Part shown: positions 1-12,650 of the stretch, one piece after another
How the letters are laid out: each line of letters starts with the position of its first letter
Position numbering within the stretch: the first letter of the stretch is position 1
Origin: Brachionus rotundiformis
Taxonomy: Eukaryota; Rotifera; Eurotatoria; Ploima; Brachionidae
DNA length: 43,074 nucleotides
Assembly: GCA_016802295.1 (NCBI GenBank)
Contig: JAESIW010000124.1
Span: 616,373-659,446 of the forward strand
Reading direction: 5' to 3'
Translations under genes and position numbers: made by a program
Notes under the pieces: model-generated
Databases searched by the model: none
The model's input: only the letters and a program-made list of their open reading frames with translations
Told to the model about the DNA's origin: nothing

Positions 1-1210
1 ACTTAATTGATAATTAATAATTTTTTAAAATTGGTATCATTCTTTTATCCACTATAAATGATAGGCTTAGTAATATCTATTAAGATGAAAATGAAGCTTT
101 ATATTTACACACCAAATACATTCTAAATAAAAAATGTCAACTTTCATAGCATAAATAAATCATATTAAACTTTCTGGTAGCATCTTCAAGTTTCCCACCG
201 TTCTTACCAAACTTCTTTTTTTCTCTTGTAACACATAAAAATTCTTTAACACATAAAGTTCATGAAAATTTAATTTCTAGATTAAAATAAAATAGAAATT
301 AAATTTTCATGAACACTGTTTCATCTAATCTAGAAATTTATTTTTTCAAAAAAACCTTTGTTTCAAATACAAGAGTAAAAATGCTATATCATAAAAATAC
401 AATTAGTAAAATTTCTTTCGTATAAATAGCTAAATTTAATTGTAACCGAATAAAATATTATTCAAAAATATCACAAAAAAGGACATAAATTAATAAAGCT
501 TTTTAAAAATTGTTAAATCAACAAATTTTTCAAATTCAAAAACTTATTTATTTTATTAAGCCTACTAAATCAATTTTTATGGATTTTTAATTATATAGAT
601 GATTTCTTTCTTAATCAGGTCAATACTAAATTTTCGCGGATTTTAAATTTTAAGTTTTAAAATTTTAATTTATGTTCTATTTTATTGGTATTACAGTGCT
701 TAATTGTATTTTTTATTTTCTAATAAACAAATTTTAATTTTATATAGCTCTTGATTTAGAATGATATTATTTTTTAGATTATTGGTAATCTTTCAAACAT
801 CATCATTTGAAATAATTGAAAACGATTAAATTGAAAAATAAACAGATAATAGATTTTAAAATAAATTTAAGATTCATCTTGAAGCTGTCAAATTTTTTTA
901 GTAATGTAAATTTTTTATTTTTCGATTCGTTAAGCCAAAAATCTAAGGGCAAATTGTTTTAAAATTAAAAATATAGTTTTAGGCTTATTAATCTTCTAAA
1001 TCTACAAACTGATAACTAAACTTAAAATCTTTTAGTAAAATATTTTCATTATTTTGTTTTTTTTTAATATACAAGTCATCAAATATTCAAAAAAAAATTT
1101 ATTTATGAAAATTTTAGATAATATTCTATATTTGCTAATCTAGCTCAAAAATCATGCTCAATCTTGAGCACTAGTTTCTTAAATTCAAGTTCGTTTAAAA
1201 AGAAACGTCA
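1..1210. other. AT-rich intergenic region, left edge
   Basis: No convincing exon is visible on either strand: all frames are broken by frequent stops and no protein motif is seen. The only structure that stands out is the nested inverted repeat at 258-338, listed separately. The right part presumably includes the promoter of the EGFR-like gene, but no specific element can be named. Confidence 0.6.
258..338. repeat. Nested perfect inverted repeats (hairpin)
   Basis: Positions 258-279 and 293-314 are perfect reverse complements (22 bp, 13-nt spacer), beginning GTTCATGAAAATTTAATTTC on the left arm. A second 13-bp pairing, AATTTCTAGATTA at 272-284 with 326-338, overlaps the first left arm, so two mutually exclusive hairpins are possible. 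This could be a MITE remnant, a pre-miRNA-like foldback or a structured untranslated element. No target-site duplication was recognised. Confidence 0.7.
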
Positions 1211-1298
1211 ATGATTCTGAAAAAACAACTTGTGGTGATAGTGTTTTTCAGTTTTTTGGTTCATTATGGCAGAAATGAATTCAGTGAGCATGAAAAAG
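1211..1298 (+). CDS. Candidate alternative first coding exon of the EGFR-like gene
   Basis: An ATG at 1211 opens 29 codons plus one base, with a hydrophobic signal-peptide-like core (LVVIVFFSFLVHYG) after a short basic start (MILKKQ). It ends in EHEK before a GT donor at 1299 (GTATAA). The donor is phase 1, the same phase as the exon at 1718, so both could splice to the acceptor at 2076. The junction would read EHEK-VCTGT, close to the EEKKVCQGT start of mature human EGFR, which argues this may be the main first exon. The intron would be 778 nt. No transcript evidence is available here, so the assignment is inferred from phase and sequence. Confidence 0.5.
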
Positions 1299-1717
1299 GT
1301 ATAAAATTTTAAAAATATAAATCGTCATGCTTGGAAAACTCGGAAAAATTCATAATAAATGAATATTTTTCATAATGAATTTTTTGTCTGTATAATCAAA
1401 GATTTTCGAGATTAGTTAAGATTATATTTAATGAGATCTGACATTTAAATCTTAAGAATATGTTTTTAAAAGGTGAATTTTTATTTATATCATGTATAGT
1501 TTCGATAAGATTTATTAATAAAGAATAAAGAATCATTATATGCTTCATTATTTAATAAAAAATTTAGCTTAGTCTTTATTTTTAATGTAAAAAAATATAA
1601 GACAAGCAGTCATAATTAATGAAAGTTACAAAATATTTTAAGTAAATTTATTTTCTTAAGTTTATCAAATTTGGTAAATGAAATATTTTTAAAGCATAAA
1701 TCGAGTAGTCCAATAAA

Positions 1718-4700
1718 ATGTCATCGAATTTATTTATTCTGATTATATTCCTTTTGAAATATGTATTATCAAATGATTTAAAAAATATTATTGAAATATC
1801 TGAAGCGCAATTATATCTTTATAATCGACTTAAATCAAATAATTACGTTAACAACCCTTATCCTCATTTAAATTCAAGTCAAGGTAAAATGTTAATTCAT
1901 ATATAAGTTTTAAACTAATTTTTATTATCTATTTCAATCGCAAACTGTAATATATTATATGTAAAGTTCATTTAAAATACACTAAAAAGTGATTGAATAA
2001 AAATGTGTAGGAACTTGGTCACAATTTTATTTTTTTTACGTTATTTATTACATTTATTCTTAACTTTAATTTTAAGTTTGTACTGGAACAAATTCAGGGG
2101 GAAGCGGGAGTCGTAATGATTATAAACTTTTAAAAGCAATATATTCTGGATGTGTTTATGTAGATGGAAACCTCGAAATTGCTAATTTTAATCCTGACAC
2201 TGATGATATTTCAATGTATAATTTTTCATTCTTGGATTCAATACGTGAAATTACCGGTTATCTGTTAATATTCAATACATATTTAAAAAGCTTACGTTTA
2301 AAAAATTTACAAATAATTCGTGGTAAAAATCTCTTTTCAAGCAACTATAGTATTTTCATAGCTTCAAATAAGAAACTTGAAAGATTGGACTTATCTAATC
2401 TTAGTGAAGTTCAAAGAGGATCTTCTTTTATAGTTGATAATCCGAGTTTATGTAATATGAACGAAGTTCTATGGGAAGATATAATCAATGATCATAAAAA
2501 CAATAGAATACATGATAATGCTTATCCTTATCAATGTTCTTCCTGTCGCAGTTCTTGTTGTCCAAATAATTCTTCCGAAATTCAAATGTGTGGATGTTGG
2601 TCTTCAAACATTTGCCAACGATGTAACTAAGAATACTTTTCATTATAATTAAAATTAAAATCTAATTTTTAAATAAAAGTATCTCGTTTAAAATGTAATT
2701 CAAAGTGTGACGGGCGATGCTTTGATACTGGCAAATTTGATTGCTGCAATAAAGAGTGTGTTGGAGGATGTTCGGGCCCAACTAGTAAAGATTGCGTCGC
2801 ATGCAAAAAATTTCAAATTCTTGAAACAGGTGAATGTGTCGATAGTTGCCCAAGAATCAAAATGGTCGATACAATTACAGGTGAATTAGTATATAATCCA
2901 ACTGGAATGTATCAATATGGAATAAATTGTGTTCGCAGTTGTCCAAGTAAAAATTTTGGCCTAGTGAAACAAATTTGAAATTATTTTCTTTTAAGAAAAC
3001 TTATTTGTTTATCAAGAATTATGTTTAACAAAATGCCCAAAAAATACAAATGAACAAGAAGAATTTATAAACAATCCTGTTACAGGTGAAAAAGGATTTA
3101 GACGAATTTGCAAACCTTGTGAAGGTTCTAAATGTAAAAAAAGTATGAAAAATTCTAAATTTGTTTCTGTAATTTATATTTTATATTAAAATATTCTAAA
3201 AAAGCGTGCAGTACAGATCAAATCTTGAATCAAGAACAATTAAATTCACTAAAAGATTGTGAAGTATTTAATGGAAATTTAATAATATCTGAGTCAATTT
3301 CGTGAGTTATTTTTATTAGTTAATATTTGATTATTAAATTAAATTTTTAGAAATTAAGTCTTGTACTAAAATCTTATTAATTTATGACTTGTGTTTAATT
3401 AATCTAATTGATTTATCTAATACCCAATACTATTTAAATCCAAATATGCTTTAAAACTTATTAAATAAATTCAAAATTTTAAGGGATGATAAACTGCTAA
3501 CAGAAGAGAGTCTTGAAGTTTTAAGTTCGATTCGAATTGTTAATGGTTACATTCGGATTAATTTACATTTGATTAAATCAATCAATTTTTTACGAAATCT
3601 AGAAATAATAAGAGCGCCTTTTCTGGAGTAATTTAAACTCATTTGAAATTTAAAACTTAAAAAACGATTTTCAATATTTTAGTCATTCAAAATATTCATT
3701 AATTATTTCGGGAAGGTCATTAAGATTTTTAAGTCTTAAGAATTTAAGATCAATAGAAAAAGGAGATATAGTTATATCTGCAGAAAATCTTTGTTTACAT
3801 GACACAATAAATTGGGAAAGTATCACAAAACGAAAGAATTCTATTAATTTTAAGATGAAATCGAATTCTTCATGTGGTGAGTTTAAATTATTAAATTTAA
3901 AAAACAAAAATCAATTTTATTCACAAGGCGAATTTAAATGTCATCCAGCATGTGAAGGGTGCTGGTCCCCAGATCAAAATTATTGTCAATTTTGCAAAAA
4001 TTATAAACTTGAAGATTTGTGTATTGAAAGATGTGATGGAAATTTGATAAACAATCGATACGTCTTTGTTGAGAATAAACAAAATCGATTGTGCAAATAT
4101 TGCCATACGGAATGTAAAGATGGTTGCTTTGGACAAGTAAAATATTTGATATTTACTTAGTTTCTAACATATTTTTATATTAAATTCCTTTTGATAGAAT
4201 GAAGAAGATTGCTTTTCGTGTTCAAATTATTTTATTAAAGAAGATTCAAAAAAAAAATGCGTAAATAAATGTCCCTCAACTCATTATGCAAATTTTGAGA
4301 CTAAAGAATGCCTACCATGTGCATCTTCATGTTACGGATGTAAAGGACCTAAAGAAACTATTGACGAAAAAGGATGCACCAATTGTAACAGTGCTCTAGT
4401 TGATAATGATATCTCATTTACAATTTTCAAATGCATTCTTTGGAACAACACATGTCCTCATGGATATTTTCATGATGTAGTTGATTTAAAAGCTCATCCC
4501 CTCAAAGGACGTGATGTTTGTAGGAAATGTCACAAAGAATGCGATGGATGCGAAGGAAATGGAAAGTTACTAAATGATAATGGATGTATTCAGTGCCAAA
4601 ATTTTTATTCGAAAACCATGAATGAATGTGTTGAAAATTGCTCAATTCATAACGAATTTTTAACAATAGGGTCAAACGTAAATTCTTAAGTTTTAATTAA

Positions 4701-7103
4701 GTTTTTAATCATAAATTCGATGATAGTCATTTTTATAATAAATTAAAATAGTTAGAATTTCTAAATTAAAAATTTTAAAGATTTGTTCAGCATGTAATGA
4801 AGAATGCAAGCATGGCTGCCACGGTACATCGATTTATGAATGCAGTGATTGTAGAGGATTTAAATTAAAATTAAATGACGTAAAAAAAATGGTAAATCTA
4901 TATACGCAAACCATTAAAACCTATCAAAACAATTCTCAAAAAATTGAACTTGCAATCGAAATAGTAAAACAACAATCAGCTAATGAAATAGAACTTACAA
5001 TTCTGGAAAATTATGCTCATCTAACAAAGAGAGAAACAATTGAAAATGAATTAGATGATGTTGTGTTTTGCATTAAAAATTGTCCCGATCAATTTCCTTT
5101 TACTGATTCGAATTTTTTCTGTACATCTAACAATATTGAAAAGTATCCTTATTAAGTTATATAAAATGTATTTAATTTAGCTATCATTTTTTTAAAAAGG
5201 AAATCGAAAGACTTTTTGATTATTTTCGTTGCTGTCTTCAGTATTTTACTAATAATTCTACTATCATTGCTCTTGATAATTATAAAAAAGTCAATTAACA
5301 AAAAATTGAGAATTCTTAGTAATGAAAAAGAATCATATGACTATTCATCCGATAATAGCGATTTAGATAATCAAAAAGTTAATATGACAAACTTAATTTT
5401 GTTTAATGATAATGAACTTGAGCAATGTACATTTTTGGGAAAAGGAGCTTTTGGTATAGTTTATTCTGGCTTTTATGTTTTTAATGATGAGAAAAAAAAA
5501 TGTAAGCTTCGCGTAGCGATCAAAAAACTCAATTATTATCCGAAAATGAATAAAGAAAAAATAAAGGAACTTGAAAACGAAATAATTAATGTAAAATAAA
5601 GTTTAAACCTAAAAAAAAATTATTTCTTTTATTTTTAAGGAAGCAACCTTAATGGCAAGTGTAAATCACAAGTATTGTCTTAAACTAATGGGTTTATGTA
5701 TTGCTCAGCCTATTAAAATAGTCACTCAGCTAATTCCTAAAGGATCAGTAGTTACAGTCTTACAGAAAAATAGGAACGAACTAAATGAAAAAAATTTGCT
5801 AATATGGGCTCAACAAATAGCCGAAGGTATGGAGTATTTAGAAAGTAAAGGAATAGTGCATCGTGATCTTGCAGCTAGAAACATACTTGTAAAAGAATTA
5901 GATCACATAAAAATAACAGATTTTGGTCTTGCAAAAGTACTTGATTCAGAAGAAAAAGCTTTTTATGCCAAATCAAATTCATTACTTCCCATAAAATGGC
6001 TTGCTATTGAATCAATTCAAAACAAAATATTTACTCATGAATCAGATGTTTGGTCGTATGGAATTTGTTTATGGGAAATATTTACATTCTGTGCAAAGCC
6101 TTATGCTGAAATAGAAACAATTAACATTCTAAATTATCTAAAAAAAGGAGTAAGACTAGCTCAACCTAAAATTGCTAGTATTGAGGTTTATGCAAATTTG
6201 CTAAAATGCTGGCTTGAAAATCCATATTCTAGACCTTCTTTTAAAGAATTGAATTCCATTTTTTTTCGCATGTCAACAGAACCAAAAAATTATCTTTCAT
6301 TTAAATCGCACACCGAAGCAAATTTTATTACTATCAACCAAAATACTGATGCTATAATTAGGCAGATTCAAGGTGATACTTATGATTTAAATTCTTATGA
6401 AGAAGATGATTTTAGCAAAAATAAATCAGATAAAAAATCTAATAATAACAGTTTATCTCCTGACGAAGGCATCGAGTTGAATAGTATTGAAGTTCAAAGT
6501 GATCAAAGTTACCAAAAAGAAAAAACTTTATCCAATTATAATAACAGTTTAGTTATTTTTAAAAGAAGTCCTAAAATTGAAATAAACAAAAGATTAAAGC
6601 AATATGAGCCAAAGGTGAAAAGAAATAAAAGTTTATTAACTAAATTAATACCAAAACGTTTTGCGAGTCATGGATCCAATACTACTACTTCCACATATGT
6701 TTCATCAGTTTTTTCAAATGAATCAAACAGGATCATTCGACAATCAGACTCTTTGAACTACGATGAACATCAATCACTCTTCACATCATCATCTTCAAAT
6801 TTACCAACAAGATCTGACAGTAGTAATAGCAGTTCAATTTACAACTATAATTCAAAATTTAAAGATATAAACTCAAATTGTGGTAAGAATGAAAATTTAT
6901 ATTATTATTTAAATGAAAATATTTTAATATAATCTTAAGATTATCTTGAACCAATAATGCCAAATATAAAACAAAATTTAGAATATTTCGATGATCCGGT
7001 TGATAAACATATTAAATCAACAAATTTGATGAAATCAAACGAAAATTCGTCAGTTCCTAAAATAATTAACAAAAATCCTTATTATAACGATAGTCTTATT
7101 TGA
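1718..7103 (+). CDS. EGFR/ErbB-family receptor tyrosine kinase
   Basis: Thirteen exons: 1718-1883, 2077-2622, 2680-2946, 2996-3142, 3205-3301, 3484-3627, 3683-3876, 3928-4136, 4198-4677, 4781-5142, 5200-5590, 5640-6882, 6940-7103. All have GT..AG introns and they give an in-frame 1469-residue protein. Order: signal peptide (about 1-18), receptor L domain 1 (IYSGC..VDGNLEI, NLQIIRG), furin-like Cys-rich region, L domain 2, a long second Cys-rich region, one transmembrane helix (about 875-898) and a kinase at about 943-1215. Kinase marks are GKGAFG, the lysine of VAIKK, HRDLAARN and DFG, with IKITDFGLAK typical of ErbB. The tail carries DYLEP and ends near NPYY, a likely phosphotyrosine adaptor site. 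The last exon is easy to miss because the preceding frame runs past its donor to a stop at 6932. Role inferred from family: surface growth-factor receptor. A second possible first exon lies at 1211. Confidence 0.95.
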
Positions 7104-7710
7104 TTCTTCTAGGTATTTTATATTGTAATTTAAATTTAAAAAATTTTATACAATAAATTTTAAAAAAATTAATAACATAAAAATTAGTCACTATTAATAA
7201 TAAAGTTAATTATAAGCATTACGTCATAACGATCTTAAGGTAAAATTTAAAAATTAGCTATTTTAAATAGTCTTTTTTTGTGTGTTTGGATAGTTGCTTC
7301 GATTAACTTTTCCGAACAATCATAGCGAATAATAAATAAAAATAACTAAGTTAAAAGATCTTTTCAAATTATATCGTTTATTTTTCAAATCGAAATTTCA
7401 ACTTTTAATTAAGTTTTATTTCTTATTTGGAATTTTTTGATCCAAAGTTTAAATCTGAATAAACTTATTTGTCATATGATTGACTACTCAAAAGTTTATA
7501 AATTTTTTCTTTGAAACATTTTTAAATTTTAATTCATAGAAAAAACTAAAAGTAATTTACTAAATACGATATAATATAAATTTATTTCTGATTATTTTTC
7601 TAATTTCATAATTATTTAGTAAAAATAATTGATTAAATTTTTACAAAAAACTTTATTTCATATTAATAAAAGTTTTTTTTACATCAAATTGACATTTTAG
7701 ATTGATTTCA
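7104..7710. other. Convergent 3' intergenic region
   Basis: This AT-rich spacer separates the EGFR-like gene (+) from the SLC13 gene (-), which end tail to tail. An AATAAA at 7152-7157, about 50 bases past the EGFR stop, is a plausible polyadenylation signal. No coding frame is seen. Confidence 0.6.
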
Positions 7711-10100
7711 TCAATTTGGAGCAAAAGTCAAACGAATGTAACTTTCAGTTACATTTGCACTAATGGCAGGTGTAGCATTTGGGAAAATGGGTTTTAGCCA
7801 TAAATTAGCTCCCAACATTAAAACAGCTATTCCTACAAATTTTAGAACAATTCCAGATATAATCATATCTTTAATCTTTATATAACCACTTCCAAAAACG
7901 ATAGCATTAGGAGGAGTAGCTACTGGAAACAAAAATGCAAAGCTAACACAAACAGTCATTGGCATAAGAAAGTAATGTGGAATAACACCTATAGAACTAG
8001 CCTTGAAAATTAATTTTATGATAAATAAATGTTTGAAGAAAACGGAAATTTTTATTTACCAAAGAATTGGCTATTGGGATAAATATCGATGCCATTGAAG
8101 TATTACTTGTAAATTCAGTACCAAACTCGCAGAAAAACAATATTATAAGCAGAGCCAATACTTGTTGATTTGGCATCACTACTTTCAATATATTTCCAAT
8201 CCAATTTGATAATCCAGATACCTAGAAAGATTAATTGAAATCAAAAGATAAATAAACATTAAAAAAATTGACATCACTTGAAACCCTTTAGCGATAGCTA
8301 ATGATCCTCCTCCTAAAAGAATAACATCCCATGGAAAATCAATCATATCACTCCATTTAAGTAGATGCTCATATTTCTGACCTGCAAAAATGTTTTTTTT
8401 TGGCCATATAAATGATAAAATAACAATAAGAATTGCTGGCGTGGTGTCACTAACGTATCTTAAAAGCGAATTTAGGATACAAAAATAAAATACTAAGAAA
8501 TTTACTCATCATAACCGAAAAATCTATGCCAACCATCTACTATTGGTTCTCTTGTAAGCCATAACAAAACGCATAACAAAAATAAAATTCCAACACTAAT
8601 TTGTTCAAAACTTAAAATATTTTTTTAATTTTCTTTTTATTTAAACTATTTTTAAATTTACGTAATAGGTCCTAATTTTTGGTATCTATCTTTGATTAAT
8701 TTTTTAAGTTGATCTTCTCCTTTTGGTTTTGATTTCTTTTTGAAAAAATTAAGCTCACTTTAAAATTTTTTAGAATTGATTAATCGTATTTATTAGTTTA
8801 TTAATTTTTATAAGAAACCTTTTAGGAAGCCATATTATTGCTAATACAATCCATGAGGCGAAAACTACAATTACAGCAGCTGGTAATGAAAAAAGTAAAT
8901 AAGTAAGAAAATTAAGGCCTCCATCTGGATAATTTTCATCAAAAAATCCTTTTAGAAGAAGATTTGGAGTAGTTCCAACCAAACTTCCAGATCCGCCGAT
9001 ACTTGCCGAATAAGCAATTCCTAAACAAAAGCATTTCATTAATTTTTTTCCAGCAGGTGTTTGTAGTTCCTCATTATCGGTCTGTTCTTCTTCGGTTTCT
9101 TGATGAAATGTTCCTTCATCATCATTATATTTAACATGTTTTACTTCAAAATCGTTATTTGTATTCAAATTAGCCATGTCTGAAAAATAACGAAAAAAAA
9201 TTCAGTATAAAATAAACCTTACTAAATACAAAATAATGAGCCTTACCAGAAACCTTATTATAAGAAACAGTTGATAGAGCCTTTTTTTTTGAAAAAGCTG
9301 GGTTGTATTTAATTAGTTGTTTGGCTAATGCAACCACTATTGGCAACATCATGCTAGATGAAGCAGTATTTGAAATCCAAAGAGACAAAAAACCTGTAAC
9401 ACTCATAATACCAAGTAAAAGCCTTTTTCATTAAATTTAGTTTTTGTTTAAAAAATATCTGTTTACCATTTTGGATCAGATCCAAAAAACATTATTATTT
9501 TTAATGCAACTCGTTCATGAAGACCAGTTTTTTCGATCCCAATCGCCAAAACCAATCCTTAATCGGTTTTGTATAAAATTTATTACGATATTTTTAATTT
9601 AATTACCCCCAAAAAAAAGCATTTGAATGTCCTTAATTTTAAAATTAACTCAAACTCAGATTTATAAATTCAAAATACTTGAAAATAAATCTGTGAAGTA
9701 GCATCTGATGACAAAATATTAAAAATTGGAAACAATAAAACTGGTAAAAGACTAGTAACTGCAATTGGCAGACATTCGGTAATCCAGTAAAATGACATTA
9801 TCAATAAAATATAACCACAATAAGCAGCCTATCAATAATTATTATTCAAATTTTATAATTATTTATTATCAATTTTCCGTATTAAAAACTTGATTTTTTA
9901 TTTCGGTAATGCTTTTTCAATGAAAATTCAAACAGAAATTTTTGAAAAAAACATTTAAATATTCGCTATGTCTTTGACGAAAATTAACTTACTTTATCTC
10001 TAATAACTGCAGGCAGTGGAGAAAACAATAATGGTATTCCAATGATTAGAACAAAATTTAAATTTCGTTTTATCCAATCTTTAATAATTGAAAATTTCAT
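7711..10100 (-). CDS. SLC13-family sodium/di- or tricarboxylate cotransporter (Indy-like)
   Basis: Eleven exons in transcript order: 10100-9993, 9828-9679, 9631-9607, 9557-9467, 9422-9247, 9179-8819, 8757-8662, 8610-8506, 8458-8278, 8221-8060, 8001-7711. They total 1746 nt, encoding 581 residues, the usual SLC13 length. Family marks are YWITECLPIAVTSLLPVLLF, the first SNT motif in LWISNTASS (about residue 143), ASIGGSGSLVGTTPN, the second SNT in EFTSNTSMAS (about 470) and the C-terminal PVATPPNAIVF. The two SNT motifs bind sodium and carboxylate in this family. Substrate (succinate, citrate or other) cannot be read from sequence. One exon is only 25 nt (9607-9631), and the donor at 8818 (GTTTCT) is weak but is the only GT that keeps the frame. 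The start is the ATG at 10100, directly before the first hydrophobic segment. Confidence 0.95.
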
Positions 10101-12413
10101 TTTGCGATCTAGATTAAAAGATAATGTTTTAAAGCTTTAAAACTGTGATAAATTTAATTATTTTATCTTTTTGAGATATTTCAATTAAATTTACACATAG
10201 ATTAAAATTTCAGATTCTCTTCTGAGATTGAAAATTTTCATCATCTATTCACTAAAAATATAAACTATTAGACATAAGTCCTAAAAATTTTTGAGTCTAA
10301 ATTCATTTTTCAAAGATTTTTTTATTGTAGACTTTAATTATATACTTGTCAATGCTAAGCACAAAATTAAAAATAATCAAAAATATTAAATTTTTAGGTT
10401 GTTTATGTCGAGATATATTACTTATCTAATTTAATTTTTAATAAATTGTTTTTTAGATGCTTTATTCTAATATCTAAATTAATATTTTAATCTTAATTAC
10501 GAGTTAAAACGAGATATGTGACAATTTTTTTAAAATTTTATTGAAAACAAAACATTAAAATTTATATTTTATTTGTTATATTTATAACATTTAAAAAAAA
10601 ACGATAAAATAATTTAACAAGATATCTTATAAGATCTAGTAGTTACTTGTTAAATTTTTCATTTCTTTAATAAGATTTTAAATTAATTTAACTATTGAAT
10701 AAAATCTAACTTTTAAATGACTGATTTTATTTGAAATAATAATCTATCTATTAATTTAATCTCCAAATGATGTAATAAATATTTAAAATCATGTGGAGAA
10801 TTTTCTATTTATCACTTATTCTAGTATTTGATTAGAATTTAAAAATGATAAATTTTTCGATTAGATAAAATTTTAAGATTCTTTAAAATTAGCTGTAATT
10901 AAAACAAAAGATTAAGCCCAGACAAAATTTTGAAAAGTTTAATTTTTTTGTAAATCTATTCCAAAATAAATCTTAAATTAATATTGAGAATCGAATATAG
11001 TTAGTAAATCTAGGATTTTACATCAAGAATCATTTCAAGACTCTTAAAATATCTTTAACCAAGATATGATGTAATTGAATTTATTGATAAGGTTTTATTT
11101 GGGATCCTACATAGGGATTTTATTTAAACAGACCTCATTTTATTCAATCGTCTAATTGAATTATATTGATAGCTAACTAAATACTAAAAAAAAAGTAACT
11201 AAATATAAAAAATGATTATCATTTTGTACTTAAATTAATTTTCTTTTTACATTATCTAGCTAAATTATTAGATTAAATTAAATTATAAAAAGAGACAATT
11301 TATTTATTCTATTTTATTCAAAATTATTTTATTTTTATTATATGTTAAAATTTTTTTGTTAGTTTTATTTAACTTTTTCAATTTTCATTTCTAATCTCAA
11401 AGAACTTAAATTTCTAATTAGACTCAGATAAAAAATTAGTAAAAAAAAGTTTTTGACATAAAGATATTATCAATTCACTATACTCACTGGATTGTATCAT
11501 AATCATATTTTGGATGAGTTACAATAAACAGAATGTCATATAAACAAAATTGATAAAAATCTTAAAATAATTTAAATTATGGAAACAAGTTTAAATGTGA
11601 AACATTCCGCTAAAATCTATCAATTAAATATAACAGAAAAAATCTTAAAACCAAAAAATGGGGTCTTAAACAAACAAATCTTTACAAATATAATACGATT
11701 AAATTTTTTAGAAAAATTATTGGAAAAATACTAATAATTAAATTTATAAAAATTTTAAATAATTAATAATTAATTTTTCTTGTACTACATAAATTAAATT
11801 TTCATCTCTATTTTTGACTCAAGGTTGTCGTCTTTTTAAACGTTGTTATACTCCTATTTTACTTATTTTCAAAGTAAGTTTCTTTATTTAAAAAATATTT
11901 TTTTTTCGTTTTTATCATTTTTTTAAAAAAACATAAGATAACTTTTTGCTTTTTATTTTTATTTTATCTTAATGAGATATAGTCGATTAGAAAAGGGATT
12001 TGAATTAGGAGTTCGGTTTATACTAAGGCTAAAATACACTCATCCTTGGATAAAAAATTACTCATTTGAAATAAACCTCTACAACTCTCAAAACGACTCT
12101 CAGGTTTATGATAATAAATCTTTCTAATTCTTCTTTTTTTCTGAATCTTTCAATATATTAACATAGTCATTCTTTATCATCTATTTTAATTTTCTTCTAA
12201 ATTCTATTTTAACTTATTTTATTTTTATTATACTTTGTTTATAATTCGTTTCCTTTATTTATTTTGTTTTACTTTTTTGATTTTTATTTTTAATACAAAT
12301 AACAAGAATTATCCCAAATTTTTTTTTAAACACTAGAAAGCCCGACTGATTAATTACAAAAATTTCAAATTAAAATATCAAAAGAAATAGAAAAAATTTA
12401 TCTAAAATATAAT
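10101..12413. other. Long AT-rich intergenic region
   Basis: More than 2 kb without a supportable coding exon; stops are dense in all frames. It lies 5' of the SLC13 gene and presumably includes its promoter. The short inverted repeat beginning at 12332 is listed separately. No tRNA or other structured RNA was recognised. Confidence 0.55.
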
Positions 12414-12530
12414 TTATAAAAGTATTACAAGTTTATTTTGAGTTTCTTTGGATAACTTTATTTCTTTGAGATAATGTTCTAGTTTATATTTTTTAAAAAG
12501 GCGTTTTAAAAACTCCTCGGGCTTTCTAGT
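12332..12530. repeat. 14-bp inverted repeat flanking an orphan reading frame
   Basis: ACTAGAAAGCCCGA at 12332-12345 is perfectly complementary to 12517-12530. The right arm lies inside the orphan - strand frame, where it encodes TRKPE. The left arm is in noncoding DNA just past the end of that frame. The arms stand out because they are GC-richer than the surroundings. Possibly a small inverted duplication. Confidence 0.5.
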
Positions 12531-12650
12531 ATTAATTAAGAATCTTTTTAAAACTTCATCATTAATATAATATTGATAAATAGATTTTATAGTAAATAAG
12601 TGGACCCAAAATCGTCTCTTTATTGAAGAATTTAAGCATCTAGATGACAA
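12414..12650 (-). pseudogene. Orphan reading frame, possible exon or gene relic
   Basis: An open stretch of about 78 codons without an in-frame ATG at its start. The predicted peptide is basic and helical-looking (EEFLKRLFKKYKLEHYLKEI near its end). Immediately upstream, in another frame, an ATG near 12708 gives a short peptide starting MLLSCKAYLDNYK that hits a stop just inside this frame. The two may be pieces of one gene split by a frameshift or a missed intron. I do not recognise a family. In DNA this AT-rich, 78 open codons are unlikely but possible by chance. Confidence 0.25.

Noticed and set aside
3877..3927. Possible in-frame coding segment of 17 codons in the EGFR-like gene
   Set aside because: It is open, but bounded by a strong GTGAGT donor and a CAAG acceptor, and removing it restores the family spacing before the second Cys-rich region; treated as an intron.
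10101..12413. Possible missed gene in the long spacer after SLC13
   Set aside because: All frames are densely interrupted, and no conserved motif or plausible splice chain could be assembled.
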